Shown one piece after another: positions 17,466 to 26,941 of a stretch of DNA of 64,000 nucleotides. Each line of letters opens with the position of its first letter. The stretch's first letter is position 1. This stretch comes from a bacterium (GTDB taxonomy: Bacteria > Electryoneota > RPQS01): the NCBI GenBank assembly GCA_013360195.1, contig JABWCQ010000003.1, positions 1 through 64,000 on the forward strand. The letters run 5' to 3'. The position numbers and the translations under genes were made by a program. The notes below the pieces were generated by a model, which worked only from the letters and a program-made list of their open reading frames with translations, was not told the DNA's origin and ran no database searches.

Positions 17466-17494
17466 AAAAAGCCCCGGAACTTTCCGGGGCTTTT
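17466..17494. terminator. bidirectional terminator between convergent genes
   Basis: AAAGCCCCGGA pairs with TCCGGGGCTTT. It is flanked by A5 on one side and T4 on the other, so it serves both the hydrolase gene (plus) and the NmrA gene (minus). Confidence 0.9.
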
Positions 17495-17512
17495 GCATGC
17501 CGTGAAGCGCGA

Positions 17513-18466
17513 TTATTCAGGAAAGGGTACTTTTGAGGCGTTTTCCTTCAACCATGCTGAATATGACTTGAGTTCCGGATTCAGTTTTCTCGCAAAATCC
17601 AAATCACGTACTCCGACAAATTGCTCCTGGAAGTCATACTTGAACTGGAACATGTTGCCGACATCTTCAGCACCGGGGAAGCCGAAGCCGCGATAGACAT
17701 CGAAGGGAACGCTGACGTGTGCGATTTGCTTTCCGGTTGCGGCGCTAAGGCCGTCAGCCATCTGCTTTCCGGTGAGATGTTCTCCGGCGACAGCAACGGT
17801 CTTGCCGATCAGTTCATCTCCCTTTTTGAAGATACCGAAGGCACACTTGCCAATGTCTTCGGCGGCGATACCGGGGAGCTTTTTGTCCCCCATGGGAATC
17901 ACCAACGCGAGGCTGCCGTCAGGTATTTTCTGCGGCCCCATTCCGAAATAGATGAGGTTTTCCCAATAGAAGCTTGTCCACAAGATGGTGGTGGGCAGAC
18001 CGATTTGCGCGAAATAGGGGTCAACCTCACCCTTGCTGTCAAAATGGGGAACCTTGTACTTGCCATGCAGAGTCGGCATCGACGTGCTTTCCAACGAAAG
18101 GAAATTCCGGGTGTCTTCCAGAGAAGACCAGACGAAGTGTTTGACTCCGGCAGCTTTCGCGGCATCAGCCATGTTTTTGGCTTGACCGGTTTCTTTCACG
18201 GGGTCGAAGTGATCCCAGAAGAAGGTAACCCCGAATACGCCGTGGGCGCCTGCGAAGGCCTTTTTCAGGGATTCAACGTCGTCAATGTTCGCAGCAACGA
18301 CTTCAACGCCCAATGCGGATAGGGCTTTGGCTTTTTCGGACGTGACATCGCGTGTGATTGCGCGGGCGACGAATCCCGATTCGGGATTGGCGGCAATGGC
18401 ACGTACAAGGCCTCCACCCTGTGCGCCGGTAGCCCCCATGACAGCAATGATTTTCTTGTTTGACAT
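17513..18466 (-). CDS. NmrA/HSCARG-family NAD(P)-binding protein
   Basis: This 317-residue cytoplasmic protein opens with a Rossmann fold: KKIIAVMGATGAQGGGLVRA carries the GxxGxxG nucleotide-binding motif near the N-terminus. The layout then matches NmrA-like atypical short-chain dehydrogenases: AITRDVTS, VVAANIDDVESL, GVFGVTFFWDHF and KHFVWSSLEDT. In this family the Tyr-x-x-x-Lys catalytic pair is often altered and members act as redox sensors or as reductases; here HGKYKVPHFDSKGEV occupies that position. The gene has an AAGGAG ribosome site and terminators on both sides, so it is monocistronic. Exact role unknown. Confidence 0.85.
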   Translation of the reverse strand: MSNKKIIAVMGATGAQGGGLVRAIAANPESGFVARAITRDVTSEKAKALSALGVEVVAANIDDVESLKKAFAGAHGVFGVTFFWDHFDPVKETGQAKNMADAAKAAGVKHFVWSSLEDTRNFLSLESTSMPTLHGKYKVPHFDSKGEVDPYFAQIGLPTTILWTSFYWENLIYFGMGPQKIPDGSLALVIPMGDKKLPGIAAEDIGKCAFGIFKKGDELIGKTVAVAGEHLTGKQMADGLSAATGKQIAHVSVPFDVYRGFGFPGAEDVGNMFQFKYDFQEQFVGVRDLDFARKLNPELKSYSAWLKENASKVPFPE

Positions 18467-18504
18467 TCGACTCCTTGTGAGTTGTTCAGGAACGGAAAGA
18501 TTTC

Positions 18505-18533
18505 AAAAAATAGCCCCGTGTTTTCACGGGGCT
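18505..18533 (-). terminator. Rho-independent terminator after thioredoxin
   Basis: TAGCCCCGTG pairs with CACGGGGCTA around a short loop. On the minus strand the hairpin is followed by TTTTTT, 25 nt after the thioredoxin stop codon. Confidence 0.9.
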
Positions 18534-18557
18534 AAATTGTAATCAAAGACACTTGGC

Positions 18558-18899
18558 TCAGTTTGCGAGCAGGGATTCGACCCTTGACTGCAGAGCATGC
18601 TTCGGCAGAGCGCCGACCTGCCGGTCCACCATTTCGCCGTTTTTGAAAAACAGGAGGGTGGGGATTGAGCTGATATGATATTGACGGCTAACGTTTGGCG
18701 CCTGATCCACATCGACCTTAGCGAAGGCGACACGGCCTGAATATTCGTTGGCAAGATCTTCGACGAGCGGCGCGATCATGCGGCAGGGTCCGCACCAATC
18801 CGCATAGCAATCAACGACCAGGAGCTTATTCGCTTTAACGGCATCCTGAAAAGACTGGTCAGTAACTTTCAGAACTGCGTTGGCAGCAGTATTCGACAT
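18558..18899 (-). CDS. trxA: thioredoxin
   Basis: The 113-residue protein is a single thioredoxin domain without a signal peptide, so it is cytosolic. The redox-active WCGPC lies in the context CYADWCGPCRMIAPL, and the cis-proline loop is SSIPTLLFFKNGE. Length and both motifs match canonical TrxA, which keeps cytosolic thiols reduced with electrons from thioredoxin reductase and supplies DsbD-type membrane proteins. It lies 52 nt after the TlpA-like lipoprotein gene on the same strand and is followed by a strong terminator. A second, more divergent thioredoxin is at 53313. Confidence 0.95.
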   Translation of the reverse strand: MSNTAANAVLKVTDQSFQDAVKANKLLVVDCYADWCGPCRMIAPLVEDLANEYSGRVAFAKVDVDQAPNVSRQYHISSIPTLLFFKNGEMVDRQVGALPKHALQSRVESLLAN

Positions 18900-18951
18900 A
18901 GCTGGAAACTCCAGAATTAACGTATGAATAAGAGCAGGGAATTAAGTCAGA

Positions 18952-19494
18952 TTAAAGCAGGCTTTGGATTTTCTGTTCGAAAAACTCCTTGGGACGATAT
19001 CCGACGACGGTTTCGACAATTTCGCCATCCTTGCCAATGATAAAGCAGGTTGGGATTGAGCGCGGGCTGCCAAAGATTTTGGATGCTTCTTCGCTGAAGA
19101 TGCCGACCGGGTAGTTAATCTTCATTTGCTCGGAGAATTGCTGAACCTTTTGGGCACCTTCACGGCCAAAGGCAAGGCCGACCACTTCGACCTGTCCCTT
19201 GTACTGACTGTAGAGGTCGATGAAGTGGGGAATGCCTTTGCGGCACGGACCGCACCACGTGTCCCAGATATCGAGAATTACGACTTTGCCGTAGAACTGG
19301 CGCGCGTCCACGACTTCGCCCGCGGTAGTCTTGTAAGTGAAATTCAGTTTCTTGGCATCGTCCACTTTTGCGGCAGCGGCTTTTTCACCGGATTGACCGC
19401 ACCCGATGGATGCGAGCATAAACGTTGCCAGAGCGAGAGAAAAGAGTGCTTTCATAGAGGCTTTCGAGTTTATCTTGCGAGAATTGAATTTCAT
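18952..19494 (-). CDS. TlpA-like thiol-disulfide oxidoreductase lipoprotein
   Basis: With the start at ATG 19494 (GGGAG upstream) the product is 180 residues. A basic N-terminus leads into a hydrophobic stretch and the lipobox-like ASIGC, so it should be a membrane-anchored periplasmic lipoprotein; ATG 19455 is an alternative start. The thioredoxin fold carries WCGPC in DIWDTWCGPCRKGIPHF and the cis-Pro loop SIPTCFIIGKDG, as in TlpA/ResA/CcmG proteins that reduce disulfides, often those of apocytochrome c haem sites. The window encodes many c-type cytochromes and a full-length DsbD, so a role in cytochrome c maturation is a reasonable inference. Confidence 0.85.
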   Translation of the reverse strand: MKFNSRKINSKASMKALFSLALATFMLASIGCGQSGEKAAAAKVDDAKKLNFTYKTTAGEVVDARQFYGKVVILDIWDTWCGPCRKGIPHFIDLYSQYKGQVEVVGLAFGREGAQKVQQFSEQMKINYPVGIFSEEASKIFGSPRSIPTCFIIGKDGEIVETVVGYRPKEFFEQKIQSLL

Positions 19495-19649
19495 CGGCGC
19501 CGCTCCCGGGATCAAATAGATGAACGATTTTGGATGCCGGATAGTTCCATAGACCCTAAAGATAATGAAATCTCCCTCCATAAACAAGACTCGGAAGTCA
19601 GGTCAAACAAAGACTTGTTTATCCATGTTCTGTATAGAGTTTACGAAAG

Positions 19650-20672
19650 TTAGGCGGGGCTCAAAGTCCTTCCGACGGCGGGGGCAATTTGCCGGAGACT
19701 GTCGATCAGGCCGTGCAGTTGCGTGGGGTAGAGGGATTGGTATCCGTCCGAGAGAGCATGGTCCGGGTCGGGGTGAACCTCCACGATGAGGCCGTCTGCG
19801 CCGACGGCAATGGCCGCTCGCGCAAGGGGAGAGACCATTTTCCGGTGACCCGTACCGTGAGACGGGTCTACGATGATGGGCAGGTGCGAAATTTCTTTCA
19901 CAGCGGGGACGATGTTCAGGTCGAGCGTATTGCGCGCGAAATCGGAGAAGCCGCGGATGCCTCGTTCGCACAGGATGACATTGTAGTTACCAGTGGAAAG
20001 AACGTATTCCGCCGCATTCAGCAATTCATCGAGTGAGGCGGCAGGTCCACGCTTGAGCAGGACGGGCTTGCCGCTGCGAGCGACGATTTCCAGGAGTGAG
20101 AAATTCTGCATGTTTCGCGCACCCACCTGCAGCATGTCAACGAAGGGCAAGGCAAGCTCGCAAGATTCGTTGTCCACAACTTCGGAGACAACAGGCAGGC
20201 TGAATTCGCGGCCGGCATCGCGTATCCACTGAAGAGCCTGGATTCCAAGGCCGCGGAAGGAATAGGGTGAGGTGCGGGGTTTGAATGCACCGCCGCGGAG
20301 CATCCTTGCGCCAGCTTTGCGAACTTGCTCGGCGGACTTGAAGATTTGTTCCCGGGACTCGACGGAGCATGGTCCGGCGATTATAGCGATTTCGGTCCCG
20401 CCGACGCGTACGTCACCTACTTGAACAACGGTATCTTCAGGCTTGGTTTCGCGTGAGACCAGTTTGAAGGACTTTGTGACGCGAACAGCCTGCACAACTC
20501 CGGGCAACTCTTCGAACTGCGCGGCAGGTAAGGGCCCGTCGTTGCCGGTGATACCGATGGCAGTCCGGGACTCTCCGGGAATTTCATGTGCGCGTAATCC
20601 AAGCGACTCGATAAAGGCAACGACATTGCGGATTTGCTCCGCAGTCGCATCGCGGTTCATGATAATCAGCAC
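19650..20672 (-). CDS. aroF: 3-deoxy-7-phosphoheptulonate synthase (DAHP synthase)
   Basis: This 340-residue enzyme condenses phosphoenolpyruvate and erythrose 4-phosphate in the first step of aromatic amino acid synthesis. Residues 1-70 (MLIIMNRDATAEQIRNVVAF) form the ferredoxin-like regulatory domain of the type I-beta class, usually the site of feedback inhibition. The catalytic barrel follows with IAGPCSVES, GGAFKPRTSPYSFRG, LLKRG and DPSHGTGHR. It begins 12 nt after trpA on the same strand, so it is the last gene of the trp operon and shares its control. This ties entry into the shikimate pathway to tryptophan supply. Confidence 0.95.
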   Translation of the reverse strand: MLIIMNRDATAEQIRNVVAFIESLGLRAHEIPGESRTAIGITGNDGPLPAAQFEELPGVVQAVRVTKSFKLVSRETKPEDTVVQVGDVRVGGTEIAIIAGPCSVESREQIFKSAEQVRKAGARMLRGGAFKPRTSPYSFRGLGIQALQWIRDAGREFSLPVVSEVVDNESCELALPFVDMLQVGARNMQNFSLLEIVARSGKPVLLKRGPAASLDELLNAAEYVLSTGNYNVILCERGIRGFSDFARNTLDLNIVPAVKEISHLPIIVDPSHGTGHRKMVSPLARAAIAVGADGLIVEVHPDPDHALSDGYQSLYPTQLHGLIDSLRQIAPAVGRTLSPA

Positions 20673-20684
20673 GCGGGAAAGCTC

Positions 20685-21497
20685 CTATAGGTGCTTGGTT
20701 TTGTCAAGTTCATGTCTGATTCTGGTAATGAATTGATGTACAAACTCCTGCGCTTCGTCAACGCTGTTCGCGGCGCGGATGCCTTCAAGTATCGCGCTGC
20801 CGATGATGACTCCGTCCGTAATTTCGGCAATTTGAGCGGCATCCCTGGGGCTGGAAATACCGAAACCGGCAAGGAGTGGAGATCTAAGACTTCGTTTAAC
20901 GGACTTCAAATAGTCAGATGCTTGAGCTCCGACTCCGGCCCGGGATCCGGTGACACCGGTAACCGCAACAGCATAAACGAAAGGCGCGTCCAAATCATCC
21001 ACGGCCTGCATTCGTTCGGGAGTTGTGGTCGGGGCAATGAAAGGGATGCGCGGCAGATTCTGATGGGCAGCGAAAATCTCAAGACGCGAGAAACTTTCCC
21101 CCGCGACCGGCCAATCCGGTATAATCAAACCGCAAAGGTTGGCCTGCTGCGCACAGTCGAGAAATCTCGGAATCGCAATGACGCTGTTCAGATATCCCAT
21201 GAAGAGCGTCGGACCGAGAGTTGAAATCTCGGCGGCTATGGCGAAGTAGTTGTCAAGTGTGATACCGTTTTCAAGAGCAGATTGCGAAGCGGCTTGGATT
21301 ACTGGTCCATCCGCAAGCGGGTCGGAAAAGGGCATGCCAAGCTCAATGATATCAGCACCGGCATCGAAAATCGATTGCGCGAGAGGCACAGTCCATTCAC
21401 GATTCGGAAAGCCGCAGGTGAGATATATCGCCAACAGTTTACGTTTTTTGTGGCGACATTGGCGAATGAAAGAACTGAGGTCACACTTGCTTGCCAT
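20685..21497 (-). CDS. trpA: tryptophan synthase alpha subunit
   Basis: The 270-residue TIM-barrel protein cleaves indole-3-glycerol phosphate to indole and glyceraldehyde 3-phosphate and passes indole to TrpB through the tunnel of the alpha2beta2 complex. Conserved blocks are YLTCGFPN, the catalytic Glu and Asp in [26 protein letters not shown] and GFGISSP. I take ATG 21497 ([10 protein letters not shown]) as start; the in-frame extension to 21539 is poorly conserved in type. The start overlaps the end of trpB by 17 nt, consistent with translational coupling. Confidence 0.95.
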   Translation of the reverse strand: MASKCDLSSFIRQCRHKKRKLLAIYLTCGFPNREWTVPLAQSIFDAGADIIELGMPFSDPLADGPVIQAASQSALENGITLDNYFAIAAEISTLGPTLFMGYLNSVIAIPRFLDCAQQANLCGLIIPDWPVAGESFSRLEIFAAHQNLPRIPFIAPTTTPERMQAVDDLDAPFVYAVAVTGVTGSRAGVGAQASDYLKSVKRSLRSPLLAGFGISSPRDAAQIAEITDGVIIGSAILEGIRAANSVDEAQEFVHQFITRIRHELDKTKHL

Positions 21498-22656
21498 AGG
21501 TCCCCATGTCTTTGTCACCGCGGCCGGACAGACAGACAATCACCGGCGCAGGAACACCTTCGTCTTTCAGTGTGTGCAAGCAGGCGAGCGCGTGCGCGGA
21601 TTCGAGTGCAGGAATGATGCCTTCAAGCCGGGCGAGATTTTTTGCCGCGGCTAACGCTTCCGTATCACTTGCGCGCACGTAGGTTACTCTTCCGATGTCA
21701 AACAGGTAGCTATGCTCCGGTCCGGTTCCGGGGTAGTCAAGTCCCGCTGAAACAGAATGTGCTTCAAGAATCTGTCCGTCGATGTTCTGCAGGACGTAGG
21801 TGCGGGAGCCGTGAAGCACTCCGGGAGTCCCGCGGGTCAACGCGGCGGCATGACATGCGGAGTCGTCTCCTTCGCCTCCGGCCTCAACTCCGATGAGTTT
21901 TATTGACGGTTCATCAAGAAACGGATAGAATAAGCCAATCGCGTTGCTGCCGCCGCCGACACAGGCAATGAGAGTCCGCGGCAGGATGCCTCGCTCGGCA
22001 CATTGCACACGCGTTTCTTCGCCAATGACTTTTTGAAATTCACGAACCATAAGCGGGTAGGGGTGCGGACCGACGACACTGCCGATGAGATAGAACGTAT
22101 CGCGCACATTTGTCACCCAGTCGCGGATGGCATCGCTTGTGGCATCCTTTAAGGTCTGTGTTCCGGAGTAAACGGGTTTGACCTCCGCACCGAGCATTTT
22201 CATTCTGGCAACGTTTGGAGCTTGACGTTCGATATCACGAGCCCCCATGTACACGACACAATCAAGTCCGAACCGCGCGCAGACAGTGGCGGTTGCCACT
22301 CCGTGCTGTCCGGCTCCTGTTTCAGCGACGATTCGCTGTTTGCCGATTCGAAGCGCGAGCAACGCCTGACCGAGAGCGTTATTGAGTTTATGGGCGCCGG
22401 TATGAACGAGGTCTTCGCGCTTCAGAAATACTTGAAAGCCAAGGCTGTCGCTCAATCGTTCAGCGGGGTAGAGCGGAGTCGGGCGGCCGGCGAAATCGTG
22501 AAGGTGCCACGAGAGTTGCTGATGAAAGCCGGGATCGAGAGCGGCAGCGCGAAATTCGCGAACAAGCTCGCGGCACGGTGCTACAAGTGTTTCAGGGATG
22601 AACTGACCGCCATATTCGCCGAAGAAGCCGTTCGAGTCCGGGACATTGTAAATCAT
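21481..22656 (-). CDS. trpB: tryptophan synthase beta subunit
   Basis: The 391-residue PLP enzyme joins indole and serine to give tryptophan. The N-terminal [15 protein letters not shown], the PLP lysine in [14 protein letters not shown] (here [10 protein letters not shown]), [13 protein letters not shown] and the phosphate-binding GGGSNAIG are all present, and the length is typical for TrpB1. It overlaps trpF by 4 nt and trpA by 17 nt. Activity should depend on pairing with the TrpA encoded next to it. Confidence 0.96.
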   Translation of the reverse strand: MIYNVPDSNGFFGEYGGQFIPETLVAPCRELVREFRAAALDPGFHQQLSWHLHDFAGRPTPLYPAERLSDSLGFQVFLKREDLVHTGAHKLNNALGQALLALRIGKQRIVAETGAGQHGVATATVCARFGLDCVVYMGARDIERQAPNVARMKMLGAEVKPVYSGTQTLKDATSDAIRDWVTNVRDTFYLIGSVVGPHPYPLMVREFQKVIGEETRVQCAERGILPRTLIACVGGGSNAIGLFYPFLDEPSIKLIGVEAGGEGDDSACHAAALTRGTPGVLHGSRTYVLQNIDGQILEAHSVSAGLDYPGTGPEHSYLFDIGRVTYVRASDTEALAAAKNLARLEGIIPALESAHALACLHTLKDEGVPAPVIVCLSGRGDKDMGTYGKQV

Positions 22657-23240
22657 TTTTCTGTCATCCCGCGCACGGCGGATACAAATTGAGTCATGAG
22701 CAGGTGGTCTTTCTTTCGGGGTTCGAGCTCGATACCTCGGGATACGTCCACGCCGAACGGTTTGTGCCGGTTGATAACCGACAAGACATTTGCCGGTGAC
22801 AGTTGACCTGCGAGGACAATCGGGTTCTTTATTTGAAGCGACTGAATCGGCCGCATGAGTTCAGGGATGTCAATCAGAATTGCGCGTGCTTGAGTGTGGT
22901 CAAGCAGAGCGGTGATGTGCCTACCGTCGCGGGTCGCTTTGATGTAGGGAATTCCGAAAGTCAGGCAAAAGAAAGCGGATTCGGTACCATGAAACTGCAA
23001 GACATCGGGCTCAGCGATATCAATGCACACCTTCACGAATTCAGCGGATGCATCCTGAAAGACGAGCACGAACTTTGTGTTTCCGCGAGGAAGCCGTGAC
23101 AGGGCACGGAGTTCTTCCAGGTCGAGGAAGCGCGGCGTGTTTGGAACACACACGACACCCGCAGCATTAACTCCCAATTCGACCGCGTAGGCGAAATCTT
23201 CCGGGCGGCAGAGGCCGCAGAATTTTATCCAGGTATTCAT
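22653..23240 (-). CDS. trpF: phosphoribosylanthranilate isomerase
   Basis: The 195-residue protein catalyses the Amadori rearrangement of phosphoribosylanthranilate. Its start [16 protein letters not shown] holds the catalytic Cys of the KICG-type motif (IKFCG). VLQFHG and the phosphate-binding GVDVSRGIE (usually DVSSGVE) are recognisable and the catalytic Asp is in that last block. ATG 23240 gives a 4-nt ATGA overlap with trpC, so the longer frame to 23282 is rejected. Sequence is more divergent than the other trp genes but context makes the assignment firm. Confidence 0.94.
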   Translation of the reverse strand: MNTWIKFCGLCRPEDFAYAVELGVNAAGVVCVPNTPRFLDLEELRALSRLPRGNTKFVLVFQDASAEFVKVCIDIAEPDVLQFHGTESAFFCLTFGIPYIKATRDGRHITALLDHTQARAILIDIPELMRPIQSLQIKNPIVLAGQLSPANVLSVINRHKPFGVDVSRGIELEPRKKDHLLMTQFVSAVRGMTEK

Positions 23241-23998
23241 TTCAAGCAGCGCGCGAGTGCAGCGCCGGGATCGGAGTGACACATAAAGGATGTTCCGATA
23301 AGTACCGCGTCCGCACCTCGCGAACGCATGAGGAGCAAATCCTCCCTGCTTCGCAGGCCGCTTTCGGCAACCTTGATTCCATTCATGAGCGGGAAGAGCC
23401 GGGCACTTAAGTCCAGATTGATTTCCAATGTATCAAGGTCGCGATGATTGACACCGAGAATTACGTTGGTCACCTTGTCCGACTTGACAAGGTCCGATTC
23501 ATCGTGGAGCTCCAAAAGGACGGACAGGCCGACTTCCGAAGCAAGCCCGCAGAGATTCTCAATTTGACCTTCAGACAAGAGTTTGGCAATGATAAGAACG
23601 GCATCAGCCCCGGCAGCCCGGGATTCAAGAATGTCATATTCATCCCAGAGAAAATCCTTGCGCAAGACAGGCAGCGCGGCGGCAGATTTCGCACGGTCAA
23701 TGTATGACAGATCGCCGCAGAACGAGCCTTTCTCGGTCAGCACGGAAAGGGCAGCGGCTCCATTTTTCTCATAGCTATGCGCGACGAACTCCACATCGTG
23801 GTCAGCTCGCAGGATACCTGCACTTGGCGAGCGAAACTTTATTTCCGCGATGACAGCGGGGAGGTTCGTGCAGGACAGCGCACCGAAGAAGTCTCTGGCC
23901 GGTGGAGTATCCCTGCAGACGGCGCGCAAGTCTGCGGTTGAACGCGATATGACACGTGCCTTGAGACGTTTGTCAAGAATTGCATGCAGGAGATTCAT
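23237..23998 (-). CDS. trpC: indole-3-glycerol-phosphate synthase
   Basis: The 253-residue TIM barrel closes the pyrrole ring to form indole-3-glycerol phosphate. Diagnostic blocks are IAEIKFRSPSAG (usually EVKKASPS), LSVLTEKGSFCGD, LPVLRKDFLWDEYDI and ILGVNHRDLDTLEIN (usually GVNNRDL). Phe replaces the usual Lys or Lys-Ala of the first block, but the key Lys of EIK and of RKDF remain. ATG 23998 (MNLLHAILDK) overlaps trpD by 4 nt; the longer frame to 24049 lies within trpD and is rejected. Confidence 0.95.
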   Translation of the reverse strand: MNLLHAILDKRLKARVISRSTADLRAVCRDTPPARDFFGALSCTNLPAVIAEIKFRSPSAGILRADHDVEFVAHSYEKNGAAALSVLTEKGSFCGDLSYIDRAKSAAALPVLRKDFLWDEYDILESRAAGADAVLIIAKLLSEGQIENLCGLASEVGLSVLLELHDESDLVKSDKVTNVILGVNHRDLDTLEINLDLSARLFPLMNGIKVAESGLRSREDLLLMRSRGADAVLIGTSFMCHSDPGAALARCLK

Positions 23999-24999
23999 GC
24001 GCAGCCGACTCTTGCAAGAAATTCCGCGAATTGACCGTTTACAATACATCTGCGGGCGATGACCACGGCGTCGCGCAAGTCCTCAGCCAGTCCGGATATC
24101 CAAAGTGCAGGGGCACAATTCGCGACAATCCACTCGCGCAGGTCGGGTTCGCGCCCGTTGGCGATATCGCGAAGTCGTACCGCATTGTTTGCTGCAGAGC
24201 TGCCATCTACTACTTCAACTTGGGATGGAATAAGGCCCCAGTCTGCGGGAGTCCATTTTCCTTCTGAAATGCCGCCGTCTTTCAGCATACAGTAGTACGT
24301 TGTTCCGCATAGTGAAATTTCGTCGAGTCCGCCTTCGGAATGACAGGCAATCACCCAATCGGAGCCGGAACGCGCAAGAGTTTCGATAACCGTCCTTAGC
24401 CAAATGGGGTTATAGACACCAATAATCTGCCGGCGAACTTGCGCAGGGTTGGCCAGCGGACCGAGCAGATTGAAAATCGTCCGTACACCGAGCTCTCTGC
24501 GCACCGGAGCGACGCTTTTCATTGCAGGATGGAAATTGGGTGCGAACAGGAACGCAAATCCGTGCTCACCGAGGAGCGAAGCCGCTTGTGCCGGAGACTC
24601 ACAGAACGGCAGGCCAAGCGCCTCAATCACATCTGCGCTTCCGGATTTAGAGGAAACCGCACGGTTGCCATGCTTGGCAACTGTTACTCCGCAGGCGGCA
24701 GCAACCAGTGAAGCAGCCGTAGAGAGGTTGAAGCTGTGACTGCCGTCACCGCCTGTGCCGCACATATCGACAGCAGTTGCCTCGAAACCATCCACACGCG
24801 ACATGTGACGGCGCATTGTAGAGAGAAATCCGCACAGTTCATCAACAGTTTCACCGCGGGCATGCATGGCGCACAAGAGAGCTGCGATATCCATCTGCGA
24901 GGCCTCGCTTTTGAAGAGCAGCTCGCAGCAGCGTTCCGCATCGTGAACCGCCAGAGTGCCGCCATGTACGACATACTTGAGGTAGTCTTTGAGAGTCAC
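23995..24999 (-). CDS. trpD: anthranilate phosphoribosyltransferase
   Basis: The 334-residue enzyme transfers phosphoribose from PRPP to anthranilate. The signature VDMCGTGGDGSHSFNLSTAA binds PRPP, and KHGNRAVSSKSGSADVIEAL and RTIFNLLGPLANPA are the other family blocks. Length is standard for a stand-alone TrpD; the glutamine amidotransferase is a separate gene (trpG), overlapping by 4 nt upstream. The 3' end overlaps trpC by 4 nt. Confidence 0.96.
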   Translation of the reverse strand: MTLKDYLKYVVHGGTLAVHDAERCCELLFKSEASQMDIAALLCAMHARGETVDELCGFLSTMRRHMSRVDGFEATAVDMCGTGGDGSHSFNLSTAASLVAAACGVTVAKHGNRAVSSKSGSADVIEALGLPFCESPAQAASLLGEHGFAFLFAPNFHPAMKSVAPVRRELGVRTIFNLLGPLANPAQVRRQIIGVYNPIWLRTVIETLARSGSDWVIACHSEGGLDEISLCGTTYYCMLKDGGISEGKWTPADWGLIPSQVEVVDGSSAANNAVRLRDIANGREPDLREWIVANCAPALWISGLAEDLRDAVVIARRCIVNGQFAEFLARVGCA

Positions 25000-25571
25000 T
25001 TTGTCGCAGTCATGGCGATGAAGTTGGCGAGGAGTCGCTCGCCATCGGGAGTCAGTATGGATTCAGGATGAAACTGTACACCTTCGACGGGCAGTGATTT
25101 GTGGCGCAGACCCATGATTTCACCGGTTCCCGTGCGGGATGTAACGACCAGTTCAGCGGGCAAACCTTCCTGTGCGACGATCAGAGAATGATACCTTCCG
25201 GCCTCGAACGGGTCAGGCAATCCCTTGTAGATGGTTCTGCCGTCGTGAAATACTCGAGTGGATTTCCCGTGCACCAGTTCCGGCGCAGAAACGACGTTGC
25301 CACCGAAATGCAGACCAATCATCTGGTGGCCGAGACAGACACCGAGTATCGGAAGAATGCCGATTGAACCCGCAAGAATTGCCGGCATATTCCCGGCATC
25401 TTCCGGTCGTCCCGGTCCGGGCGAAAGAACAAGCCCTGCGGGATTCATGACCTGCAATTCCTGGCATGTAATTTCGTCATTGCGAGCAACTTCAACACGC
25501 ACGCCGAGCTTGCCGATTGCCTGCACGAGGTTATAGGTGAACGAATCGTAGTTGTCAAGGACGAAGATCAT
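24996..25571 (-). CDS. trpG: anthranilate synthase component II (glutamine amidotransferase)
   Basis: The 191-residue class I glutamine amidotransferase supplies ammonia to TrpE. The N-terminal LDNYDSFTYNLVQ, the nucleophile Cys in GVCLGHQMIGLHFGG, and the His-Glu pair in VEGVQFHPESI are all present. In many bacteria the same subunit also serves PabB for folate, but no pabB is visible here. It overlaps trpE and trpD by 4 nt each. Confidence 0.96.
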   Translation of the reverse strand: MIFVLDNYDSFTYNLVQAIGKLGVRVEVARNDEITCQELQVMNPAGLVLSPGPGRPEDAGNMPAILAGSIGILPILGVCLGHQMIGLHFGGNVVSAPELVHGKSTRVFHDGRTIYKGLPDPFEAGRYHSLIVAQEGLPAELVVTSRTGTGEIMGLRHKSLPVEGVQFHPESILTPDGERLLANFIAMTATK

Positions 25572-26929
25572 GACTTTTCAAGCTGAGCCAAAGCGCGTTC
25601 GATTGCAGCTGCCTTGTGTTCGGTTTCGGCCAGTTCATTTTCCGGAGTGCTGTCGGCGACAATTCCAGCCCCCGCCTGATAACTGAGCACTCCGTCGCGC
25701 AGAACCGCAGTCCGCAACATGATACAGAATTCGGCGTTGCCGTCACTACCGAGGAAGCCTGCGGCACCGGAGTAGAATTCACGGGGGACGGGTTCGTTTT
25801 CAAGAATGAGCTGCAGTGCGCGAACCTTTGGCGCACCGGACACTGTGCCGGCGGGAAAAGACGCAGCGAGAGCGTCCGTCGTGAATTTCCCATCGCGTAA
25901 TCTGCCGCGGATGTCGCTCACAAGATGCATTACATGACTGAAGCGATGAACCGATGCGAGGTCTCTGACTGCGACCGAACCGAACTCACAGGCGCGGCCG
26001 AGATCGTTGCGGGCAAGATCGACGAGCATCATGTGTTCAGCCCGTTCCTTCGGGTCAGAGACGAGTTCGTGTTCGAGCAGCTTGTCGGCAGTTTCGTTTG
26101 CTCCTCTCGGCCGCGTGCCGGCAATAGGATTGATGCGAACCTCGCGCAGACTCACACCGACTTGCAGTTCCGGAGAGGCGCCGATAAAGGTGCCGACGGG
26201 AGTTTCGTGATAGAACATGTAAGGAGACGGATTCACGCGCCGGAGCGAACGATAGAGTTCAAAGGCATCTCCTTCAGCAGGACGCTGAAATCGCTGTGAA
26301 AGCACGGCCTGAAAAATATCTCCGGCCACAATATGATGTTTTAGTTTGTCAACCGACGCGCAGAAATCCGCGGGCTCAAAACTGCTTGAACGATGCCCTG
26401 TTTTGAATGAACGCTTGACTGCCTGAACAGGTTTCTCGAGCGCTTGGGTAATCTCATGCAAAGTGACGGCGGATTTTGAATTGCCTTGTTCAGCGAGAAT
26501 AACTTCATGCCGGAGGTGGTCGAAAATAATGATTTGCTCGTAGTTGCCGAGCCATGCAAGAGGAGTTGAGCTCTGCTTGCTTGCGTCCATTTGCTCCAGT
26601 TCATGAATCCAATCGAACCCGATTACTCCTATTAATCCTCCGTTGAAGGGAAGGTGTTGTTCATGTCGGGCAGTACAGTTCTGTTCGAACTCGCACAGCA
26701 ACAGACGAAGGGGGCCAGTTTGCGAGATTGAAGGAATCGTCGCCGACGCCTTACCTGGAGCTTCAGCAGAAATGGCTCCGTCTGGATTCAGTCCAATAAA
26801 GGAGAATCGGCCGAATCTTTCACCGCCGGTGACGCTTTCCATAAGAAACGGTGCGCTTCCAAGGTTTCGAAGTTTCAAGAAAGCCGCGACCGGAGTCAGG
26901 AGATCGCCGGATATCGTATAAGTTTTCAT
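25568..26929 (-). CDS. trpE: anthranilate synthase component I
   Basis: The 453-residue enzyme converts chorismate to anthranilate using ammonia from TrpG and is the usual point of tryptophan feedback inhibition. The N-terminal FLMESVTGGERFGRFSFIG contains the LLES-type element involved in Trp binding. The catalytic half has VLSQRF, PSPYMFYH, RINPIAGTRPRGAN, HMMLVDLARNDLGR and FPAGTVSGAPKVRA. ATG 26929 (MKTYTISGDL) is chosen; the nine-codon upstream extension runs into the attenuator. It is the first structural gene of trpEGDCFBA-aroF, preceded by the leader, attenuator and promoter. Confidence 0.96.
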   Translation of the reverse strand: MKTYTISGDLLTPVAAFLKLRNLGSAPFLMESVTGGERFGRFSFIGLNPDGAISAEAPGKASATIPSISQTGPLRLLLCEFEQNCTARHEQHLPFNGGLIGVIGFDWIHELEQMDASKQSSTPLAWLGNYEQIIIFDHLRHEVILAEQGNSKSAVTLHEITQALEKPVQAVKRSFKTGHRSSSFEPADFCASVDKLKHHIVAGDIFQAVLSQRFQRPAEGDAFELYRSLRRVNPSPYMFYHETPVGTFIGASPELQVGVSLREVRINPIAGTRPRGANETADKLLEHELVSDPKERAEHMMLVDLARNDLGRACEFGSVAVRDLASVHRFSHVMHLVSDIRGRLRDGKFTTDALAASFPAGTVSGAPKVRALQLILENEPVPREFYSGAAGFLGSDGNAEFCIMLRTAVLRDGVLSYQAGAGIVADSTPENELAETEHKAAAIERALAQLEKS

Positions 26930-26941
26930 TTGATAAGGTGG

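Noticed and set aside
17621-18322. 233-codon plus-strand frame opposite the NmrA-like gene
   Set aside because: The opposite strand carries a clear Rossmann protein with a ribosome site; this frame has no family match or start signal.
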